From positions 172,001-236,000 of the forward strand of contig CAJHNH020007556.1 in the NCBI GenBank assembly GCA_905116865.2: DNA of 64,000 bases, read 5' to 3'. Positions within the stretch are counted from its first letter, which is position 1; the number at the start of each line of letters is the position of its first letter. The position numbers were made by a program, and so were the translations under genes. This stretch comes from Candidula unifasciata. Its lineage: Eukaryota > Mollusca > Gastropoda > Stylommatophora > Geomitridae. Below are positions 56,560 to 64,000 of the stretch, one piece after another. The notes beneath the pieces were generated by a model. The model was not told the origin of the DNA. It did not search any database and saw nothing but the letters and a program-made list of their open reading frames with translations.

Positions 56560-56795
56560 GTTGTGCCCGTCTCTCTAGCGTAGTTGGCTAAACCGGATTG
56601 CGCGGTCAGCGGGTGACGAACTCCTTGTGGTCCGGGTTCACTCCCGGGGGTAGGCAGAAAAGCCACATTTCTCCCAGATTTACGGTATTTAAAATGGAAT
56701 CAAGGCCGAAAGGTTGCGATATCCATAATACCGAGCCTAAGGGTTAACAACTCATGGCTTCTGGACACTACAACAAACAACAACAAACAGACCAG
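56560..56795 (+). mobile_element. tRNA-derived SINE-F with (CAACAAA)n tail
   Basis: tRNA-like head: A-box tagttggctaaaccgg and B-box ggttcactcccg about 50 nt apart. The body runs to acaacaaacaacaacaaaca. The acceptor stem does not pair, so not a functional tRNA gene. Confidence 0.75.
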
Positions 56796-57257
56796 GTTGT
56801 AGACGAGTGGTTTTCTGTGTTTGTCTCGCGCCTTTCGGGGAGGGGGGGGGGGGGCGGTGGGTACTGGATTTGTTCTGTCTTTTTATATGTTTCACCTGCA
56901 CCATTTATCCATAATTTCTTGTTCTTCCTCCCAGATTTTCTGGTAAAAATGTTGATATTTCAGTTTGGTCTGGCTGCATTATTACTAGATGGCCGAATCA
57001 TTTCATCTTTGCCTGACAAAATGATCCAGACATGGTCCTTTTCCAACTTTCTCTCTAATACTGGTATTCGTAATCCTGTTCCTTCTTGTGTTGTTAGTGA
57101 TGGGGGGGGGGGGGCTGAGGTCCTGTATAATGGTTTAGGAGATAGGGGCATCAATAGGACAGTAAGTATTGTTATGTGCTGAATGGCGAATAAATATAAT
57201 AAGATTTTTGAAATAATATTAAACGCATAAATAAAAACTTGAAAACAGAACGTCTGT

Positions 57258-57500
57258 ATAGCTTCTTCTTCTTCTTCTTCTTCTTCTTCTTCTTCTTCTG
57301 ACTGTTGCATGCATATCCCTATCACAGATCTGGCTTATTTGTATGCAAACTTATAGTTTCTTGCCTCTCGGACAGTTATATTCCGACTTCGAACGATGAC
57401 TCCAGTTAGTCGACTCCTATGACATGCATGATGGAAGGCGGGTGGGTCAATTCTTTTTGTCCTCGCAATGGGGCCCTTGAATCCACACTGGAGGAAAGTC
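57258..57500 (-). repeat. SINE-A copy
   Basis: Inverse copy starting with a (CTT)n run (the inverse GAA tail), then gcatatccctatcacagatc and gacatgcatgatggaaggcg, to a caatggggcccttgaatcca head. The region just after the tail has lost the ctggaacaggact part. Confidence 0.85.
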
Positions 57501-57509
57501 TGTTCATAG

Positions 57510-58305
57510 TTAGGGGGTTCACTGAGCCCCTTTTGCAAATTACCCATGGAGGGGGTTCAGTGTTCTAAAAATTATGGGTTGGGGTAGATGCAATGGCATT
57601 ACAAGGCTTAGTAGTACCTGGTGCGACATATTTTCTCTTACCTCCTACCACACTCACACAAACACACTCACACATATTTTATGTTGAAGATATATTTTTG
57701 CCATTTAGCCCCCACCCACAGTGATGACACCCGGTTCGACCTAACCCCCAGTCCCACCCCGCATCCCCTTCCTACGCCGCTGGAAAGGCGGCTGAAGATG
57801 CAAAAGCCCCTGGGTTTTTGCGCCCCTGAATGCGTGTGTATGTTAGAAGAGACAAGGCAACGGATGCAGGGTACGCCGTGAAGAAAGGAAAACCCGCAAT
57901 GCCAAAAGGTGTGGGCAGGCGATGTCTGTAGTGAATCTAAAAGTCAAAGTTGATAGAAAATATGCAAAGCAGAAGGGCACATATGTTCCAACTTTCTCAC
58001 AGGTCTTGAAGAGCCAAACGTAGTTTTTGCTGATGCTTAAATGTCAAGTAATGCTTGGACCTGTTTGTCCGACTGTTAGGTTGTGCCAGGTTTTCGCATT
58101 GTTCTATACATAACTTTTTCAGTTACGTTAAGACTTGTAGAGGGCTCAGTGTAAATTGGAAATAAGCGAACTAAAGAGAAATACGTTGTATTATGTGAAA
58201 ATTATCCCGGAAACCGATCATTAGTGTACCTATTACGCTTAATAGTATTAGGCAGAGAAAGGCAGTAGAGAGATAAGAATATTATATGAGCAGACAACAA
58301 CAATA
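57510..58305. other. Intergenic DNA, no gene seen
   Basis: Contains a (CACA)-rich stretch at 57645-57680 and a C-rich block at 57705-57780. No recognised gene or repeat family. Confidence 0.45.
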
Positions 58306-58492
58306 GCAAGAAACAGAACCTTACATCCCACGGGTCACACAAACGTAATCTAGCCTACTCCAACCACAACGAAGACAAAGTTATATGGTACAGTAAGGTA
58401 GCTTTCATAAAATCTACGAGCCTCCTGACGCGTTTTCAGGCAGAAGGATCGAAGAAGAAGAAGATTCGACACTCGCAGCGGTATAAGAAGAA

Positions 58493-58520
<28 letters not shown>
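58305..58520 (+). mobile_element. LINE tail fragment with poly(A)
   Basis: agcaagaaacagaaccttac recalls the RNRTLYLP codons of the next element. The ends cgacactcgcagcggtataa and a pure A run of 21 at about 58497-58517 follow. Confidence 0.5.
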
Positions 58521-58524
<4 letters not shown>

Positions 58525-58599
58525 CAATGAAAACTAGCCTAATGTGACAAGATACCTACTATAACAATAACCATGTTCACAGCATAGTAAATAAAGGAC

Positions 58600-59065
58600 C
58601 CTTTTACGCTTGTGGCATATCCGACGTATGATGGAAGCCAGACTAATTTTCATTGGCCAAGGCTGTTCAACAGAAAATTAGTAACCATGGAAATGAGATG
58701 TCTGAGAAGGGCTGCAGGAGTGACCATAAGAGATAAGATCAGGAATGAGATCATAAGAGAAAAAGTCGGCACAGAACCAAATCTAAATTACATACAAAGA
58801 CAGCAAGTGAAATGGTTTGCCCACTTAGAGAGAATGCCTTGTGACACCATACCATACAAAGCAAACATGGAAAGAGAAGAAAGTCGTAGAGCAAGAGGTA
58901 GACCAAGAACAATATGGAAGGATAACATCAAAGAAGCTCTACAACAGCACGATTTGCCTATGGTCGAGGCGGCCAGAAGAGCTAGAAACAGAACCTTATA
59001 TCTCCCTCGACACCCACAGCGGTAAAGGAGGAAGTGAAGAAGAAGAGGAAGAAGAAGGCTGTTCA
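58600..59065 (+). pseudogene. Non-LTR retrotransposon ORF2 C-terminal fragment
   Basis: The open frame to 59025 reads MEMRCLRRAAGVTIRDKIRN, IQRQQVKWFAHLERMPCDTI, RRARGRPRTIWKDNIKEALQ and RNRTLYLPRHPQR then stop. ExRxLRRxxGxTRxDxxRN...WFGHxxRM...GRPRxxW is the classic C-terminal module of LINE ORF2 proteins. The reverse transcriptase is absent (5' truncated). Right after the stop comes ggaggaagtgaagaagaaga, a GAA-rich tail like that of SINE-A. Confidence 0.9.
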
Positions 59066-59344
59066 ACTAAGTTTACCTAGGAATCAAGATTATGAAAACG
59101 GGGAATGTCACGGACCACAAGCCCGAGCTCCAACATAAAAAGATCATGGAGGATGTGGTCAATATATAGCCGGCCGCTTTTACTTTCCATGACATTCACA
59201 TGGTACCCATGTCAGGCTGGATCGACCTGAATGCCATTTGGTTACATAGAAATAAAAAAAATGGCAAACTGCAAACAAGCATTATTTTAAGTGGGGACTG
59301 TTGCCGGTTAGCTAGGCGAATGTTTACGTTCATTGGCCATTGCA

Positions 59345-59625
59345 CTTCTTCTTCTTCGCGTTCACCGGCTGTGAACTCCGGCGGAAAGTTCTGGTTGTTC
59401 GTCCACTTCTGGACTGCAGTCCTGTTCCAGAACCTGATTGTTGCGTGTGCATCCGTTTGAAAGATCTGTATGCAGACTGTTGGTTCCTTGCTTCTCAGGC
59501 AGATGCACTCCGACTTCGAAGGAGCTCCCAATTAGTCGACTCTTACGACATGCTTTTGGGTAGGCAATAGGTCTATTCTTGTTTTTCCCATAGTAGGGCC
59601 CCGGAACCCACACGGGGGTAAGCCA
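59345..59625 (-). repeat. SINE-A copy, near full length
   Basis: Inverse copy beginning cttcttcttcgcgttcaccg and ending at gggccccggaacccacac. One of the least diverged copies. Confidence 0.92.
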
Positions 59626-59629
59626 TTGC

Positions 59630-59705
59630 ACTGAACGGTCAGCTCTCGGTATAACTGTAAAAACTAGCGCAAGACGTTATATGCCGCCAGTAGCTGAGAA
59701 ATTAC
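59630..59705 (-). mobile_element. SINE-B fragment
   Basis: gccattgcactgaacggtca and gcgcaagacgttatatgccg match the 42150-42240 part of the inverse SINE-B. Confidence 0.7.
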
Positions 59706-59724
59706 AAATCAATCCCCGTGTAAG

Positions 59725-59955
59725 TTCTGGGTTCCCATTGTGGGGTCGGGAGGAGGGAGGAGGTGAGAATAGACCCACTGCCCCCTAATATGCATGTCAT
59801 AAACGACGATTAATTAAGGGTGTTTCTGTCAAAGGTGTTTTTACGCATGATGGGGAACTCACGTTCTAGAAGAAGAGTTGAGTCTAGAAGTGGACGACCA
59901 AACAGAACTTTCCGCTGGAGTTAACAACTGGTGAGCGCGAGGAAGAAGACTACAC
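59725..59955 (+). repeat. SINE-A copy, internally deleted
   Basis: Forward copy from tctgggttcccattgtgggg to tggtgagcgcgaggaagaag, lacking the gcatctgcctgagaggcaag to aaacggatg part. Confidence 0.82.
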
Positions 59956-60003
59956 ATCAAGATCTATCATCATCATGTAACAGTTCTTTGCAAAACATCG
60001 CTT

Positions 60004-60368
60004 GGCTATCCTCCAAATAACGGGCACAAAAGATGGCGACCAATGCTGGCCAAAAACAGGGCCTCAGTCACGTGTCAATTGCGCACTTGAGCGACTTAAC
60101 TGGCGGTTTTCCGGCGACTACCGCCACCGCCTAGAGTCCCCCATGCCGCGTTGATTGGGGCTTAAGTAGTTGGCTAGGACTCACGAGCAAAGCTGCATGA
60201 GATGCGGAAGCTGCTGCTCGTGAGTCCCAGCCATCTAGTTTAGCCCCAATCCACGCCGAGTGCGGGACTCTTGGCAGTGGCGGAAGTGCGCAATTGACAC
60301 GTGACTGAGGCTCTGTTAGGATGTTTTTGCGGCCGCCATCTTTTGTGCCCGTTATTCAGAGGATAACC
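60004..60368. mobile_element. Foldback MITE, full-length palindrome, perfect 8-bp TSD
   Basis: The left arm starts ggctatcctccaaataacgg and the right arm is its inverse (cccgttattcagaggataac plus c). Inverted similarity continues inward through tcacgtgtcaattgcgcac and its partner, then a ttggggcttaag/ctagtttagccccaatc pair and gactcacgagca/tgctcgtgagtcccagc, to a centre near 60202. Flanks catcgctt (59996-60003) and catcgctt (60369-60376) are identical. The terminal 20 bp match the MITE at 2538-3010. Confidence 0.93.
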
Positions 60369-60559
60369 CATCGCTTTTATCATGGCTCGCTGGAAAGATT
60401 ATCTTTTGATTTTAATTCCCCAACAGGTCCAGGCTATCATACACTTGTTCAACAAGCGGAAGACAGAGAAAGATGACGGGTTCTGTTTGCTGGTGCAAAG
60501 TTCCATCGATACATTTCCATGACCCTAACGGGTCAAGGGTTATGTTTATTCCACTGTCT

Positions 60560-60870
60560 GCCTTATGTTCGTTTCTAATGGATCGATAATGTTGCGTCCG
60601 CCGAGTACAGACTGACCCATAACTCTTCATTTAGGAACACTGCCTTTAATTACTGCTTCATTATTACGACTTTTTATACATCCAATGTACTTAATTTTCC
60701 AAGACGTGATCCTGTGTTGGAGATTTCCTATGCTCAAATCTTATGGAATATCGGTATTCTATTTTTTTTTTTTTTTTTAATCCATGACATAAACCGTGCT
60801 ATAACACTAAACAAGGAGAGAGAATAGACCTACTGTCTCTTAACAAACATGTCGTGCAAGGGGTCTGTTG
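60560..60870 (+). mobile_element. Dispersed element G, paired with complement of 50760-51120
   Basis: Homologous over about 300 bp to the inverse of 50760-51120, with a T run inserted at 60762-60778. The last part (cctactgtctcttaacaaac, atgtcgtgcaaggggtctg) resembles the SINE-A caagcatgtcgtaagagtc region. Confidence 0.65.
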
Positions 60871-61429
60871 AAATCGGGTGTATTTGGTAAAAAATGCGCG
60901 CGATATTACAGCATAGTTATAAATCATAACACAAACTGCTAACTACCCTTTAAGGACTTTCGCAAAAGAAGAAGGTATTGCTGCGTGCAGTAGCAGTTAT
61001 GGGGCCATGGGTGAGACAGAGCACCTCCACTTGTACCGCCGCTGACACAAGTGGTTACGCAGCAACTACTGTACGTTAACGGTTCAACGAAAGGAAGAAA
61101 TGAGATAGGACAGGTGTTGGCTCTTTGGCATTGTCGGTTGCAGAGCTTCTCAAACGTTCTTGTTCACCCAAGATCATTTTGGTTCAATGAAAGTCTTGTC
61201 TATTCCCACAGTCTGTTTTAACTGTTAAGACTATATATATTAATTAAATTAAAGCATAACATTTACAGTGAATCATTCACAGTTCGGCGATTAGTTAAAA
61301 TTATTTAGAAGCGACGGAGTTGTTGTTTTTAAAGACGAATGATTTGAATTTACTACATATTGTTTTTAAAGGTTTTTTGAAAGAAACTGACTCACGAAGA
61401 GAACCGGTTTCCCAATCAGAAGACAATCT

Positions 61430-61660
61430 ACATTCTTTGTCCATGAATAAAGTGGGGTACATCGTGACGGTGGGAACGCAAGAGGGGAAAAGGGGCAGAG
61501 GGAGACACAGAGAAAAGATGCTGGGCAGTTTGATATCATGACATGGAAGATCATCTGTGTCAGAGCTGACTGAAAGTACACGAAACATAAGACTGCATAG
61601 ATATGACTACCGTTATTTTTATGCATGTCATGATTTGAGAAGCACTGGCTTATAGTTTTG
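61430..61660 (+). mobile_element. LINE ORF2 C-terminal relic
   Basis: Translation gives KRGRGRHREKMLGSLIS, stop, then HGRSSVSELTESTRNIRLHR. The KRGRGRQREK-type, SVxELxExTRDR module is the ORF2 end of a non-LTR family. One internal stop and a downstream shift. Confidence 0.75.
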
Positions 61661-62185
61661 TATTTACATCATTTCGAGGTCTGATGTTTTTTCTTCACAT
61701 CCTGCTGTGTGCAACAATGGGCGGGCCCGCTATGAGTAAGTAACGCAACGGAGTACCGCCAAAACTGTTTTCCCTTTCGACAAAGACGTACTGGGATCTA
61801 GGGATGATGCAATCTACGTCAGATTACACGCACGTGGTGGCGCCATTCACAGCTCAACGCTTTAAGCATTAATAATAATAATATCATGCAACATATCGAA
61901 GAACGTAAATATAACACACAATACAGGCTAGTGTAATTCATTAACTGCTATGAAGTCACATATGTCAAATTACACTAACTGCGAAATGTATTTAGTACGA
62001 TAGACAGGAAGTCATTTGTTAAAACGTGTAATCCAGGGGGGGGGGGGGGGAATCAGTGATGAGAAATGAGGCTATAGAACTCGGTGAGCATGCGCGCTTC
62101 CAGGCTTCAAGAATTGTTTTGTATGTTAGCATCCTTGGGCATACTCGTGTGCGGTGGTTTGCTGTGTGTGTGATCCGGGTAATAA
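61660..62185. other. Intergenic DNA, no gene seen
   Basis: A somewhat CpG-containing patch at about 61720-61860 and a G run at 62036-62050. No exon recognised. Confidence 0.4.
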
Positions 62186-62518
<333 letters not shown>

Positions 62519-62599
62519 TTACTGACTCGCAGAGCATGTTGAAAAAGTTGGAGACTGGCATACTCTGAGTAGAGTGAAGTATCACTTTAGAGGTCCTGG

Positions 62600-62975
62600 G
62601 TAGTTAGCATCGTTTAGACATTTTCTCCAGGTCATGCCGGTGTGTTGGGAAATATGCAGACAGATAGACTGGCCGGTTCTGCACCGCTTAGTGGTGAACT
62701 GATGTATTACAAGCTGGGTACTATGAGGGCTCTTTGGGAGCAGTTGAACAGTGCGGAGGCACAGATAGATCATTACTGTCTGTGGAGAATGGCGCTGCGA
62801 GAAGTTACAAGGGGATCTGGCCGGCACTCAATATTCAGGGAAAAGGCGAGACGGATATACAATCAGACAGTTAGTGGTGCCGTCAGAACTGGAACTCTTC
62901 TCTTGATGTTGATGATGGGGACGGGGCGCTTATGGGAGTGTCCTGGGGGCTGTGATGTCGATTCTTGATTCAACA
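62600..62975 (+). pseudogene. Non-LTR retrotransposon 3' end, C-terminal domain
   Basis: Frame reads PGHAGVLGNMQTDRLAGSA, GELMYYKLGTMRALWEQLN, RMALREVTRGSGRHSIF and MGTGRLWECPGGCDVDS then stop. It begins with the last RNase H motif (usual GNEQADRLA, here GNMQTDRLA) and runs to the complete C-terminus. Cleanest of four copies in the window. Truncated 5'. Confidence 0.88.
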
Positions 62976-62989
62976 CACACACACACACA

Positions 62990-63074
<85 letters not shown>
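62975..63074. repeat. (CA)n(TA)n microsatellite
   Basis: A short CA run then about 75 nt of TA repeat directly following the retrotransposon 3' end, possibly its tail. Confidence 0.95.
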
Positions 63075-63076
<2 letters not shown>

Positions 63077-63079
63077 TAA

Positions 63080-64000
63080 AACCTCGTCAACATGAACTCA
63101 CTTGAAAATGTTTTGGATAGTAGAGTGTGACTTTGCAAGCCATCTAGCAACTTCACGGATAGAAAACCCACGTTCAACTCACACTAGAACCTTAATTCTT
63201 TTAAGGTGTCAAGACTTCTTCTCGCTGGCATGCAGTGTTGCCACTTTGGATTTTTTATATCCAAATTTAGATCTTTTTCATTGATTTAGCTACTGTTTTT
63301 GACGTTTAGATCGTAAATATTTTTCTAGAAACTTTCATATGGAGTTAGATATTTTATAGATTTTTTTTTCTTTCATTGTCAATTTAATAATTACTGTGTG
63401 AAATATTTACTACAATATTTTTGTTTTGGTCTGGCACGTACATTGTGACAACTGCCATTACTTGAACTTTGAACTCTCACTGGGGTCAACGCACAAATAT
63501 CTGGTAGCCCCGGTACTGATTAATTAAAAACGCGCGTAAATCATACTAACTTTTTATATATCAAGTCTTTACGTCCTTTTCAGGACGTAATTTTTTGTTA
63601 TTTGAAGCCCCACTCTGGCTTTTGCCAGGGGCCGCAATATAGGCAGGTCATAAAAATGGCCAAATGTCTGAACGCGGTTTCTGGGACCTCTCCACGGTGA
63701 TCCTCATCCACATGGTGGCACGTTGTGACATCGGGTGTTTATCGCTTGTGTGATGTCCTAGTGGGGTAGAAAGTCACTCAGTCACTCATACTAACTTTGT
63801 TTCAACCGTATCCTCACTGTGCTGACTTTGCGTTTCTTTTTCATGTGATTTAAAAAAATCATTGCTCACCTTCTTATGTGGCTTTCACTTTGAAAAAAAA
63901 CCTTTCTACACGCCAAAAGTAAAGTATAAGCAAAATATTTGGAAAGAGTGGTTGCATGATGACAAAATTAAAAAAACTGGGGATATGACCAAAGCTTGTT
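63080..64000. other. AT-rich intergenic DNA, no gene seen
   Basis: A short hairpin at about 63569-63592 (ttacgtccttttcaggacgtaa) and a tandem catactaactttt motif at 63541 and 63787 are the only structures seen. No coding block. Confidence 0.45.

Overview
This window is eukaryotic and comes from an animal. It carries most of one protein-coding gene on the plus strand, the cohesin ATPase subunit SMC3, followed by about 19.5 kb with no gene I can recognise. I traced 26 SMC3 exons (1670 to 44481) by reading conserved peptide blocks and checking splice sites and codon phase at every junction. All introns inside the gene are GT-AG. The window starts inside the gene: about the first 182 residues (human numbering), with Walker A and the acetylated lysine pair, lie upstream. 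The coiled-coil arms, the hinge, and the C-terminal ATPase lobe (signature motif, Walker B, C-terminal tail) are all present.

The organism is probably an invertebrate, most likely a mollusc and possibly a gastropod. This is inference. SMC3 is animal-like but not vertebrate in its variable coiled coil. The introns are crowded with tRNA-derived SINEs, several non-LTR retrotransposon 3' ends (one encoding an RNase H domain), short TIR elements with 8-bp target duplications, a Helitron-like element, and many mini- and microsatellites.

Layout. 1-1669: upstream intron with a 5-copy 48-bp repeat. 1670-16126: SMC3 exons for coiled coil and first part of the hinge, with a foldback-family MITE at 2538-3010. 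17141-18512: a 47-bp minisatellite. 19173-19381: the central hinge exon, which is disrupted in this assembly. 21201-33655: rest of hinge and returning coiled coil, with hAT-like MITEs at 25392-25793 and 33994-34157. 34631-35596: a 24-bp minisatellite open in several frames. 36279-44481: C-terminal ATPase head, with a Helitron-like element at 39489-41145 and a 0.5-kb CT tract before the last exon. 44482-64000: probable 3' UTR, then intergenic DNA with a 46-bp repeat carrying AATAAA in each copy (47220-47541), retrotransposon fragments (50.8-51.1, 54.0-55.8, 58.3-59.1, 60.4-61.7, 62.6-63.0 kb), a palindromic MITE with a perfect 8-bp duplication (60004-60368), and CA/TA/TG compound microsatellites (62.2-63.1 kb).

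The points most worth checking are the broken hinge exon, the foldback MITE family, the AATAAA tandem repeat, and the main SINE family, whose GAA-rich 3' end resembles that of resident LINE fragments. I found no CRISPR array, no operon, no intact mobile-element gene and no convincing new multi-gene system.
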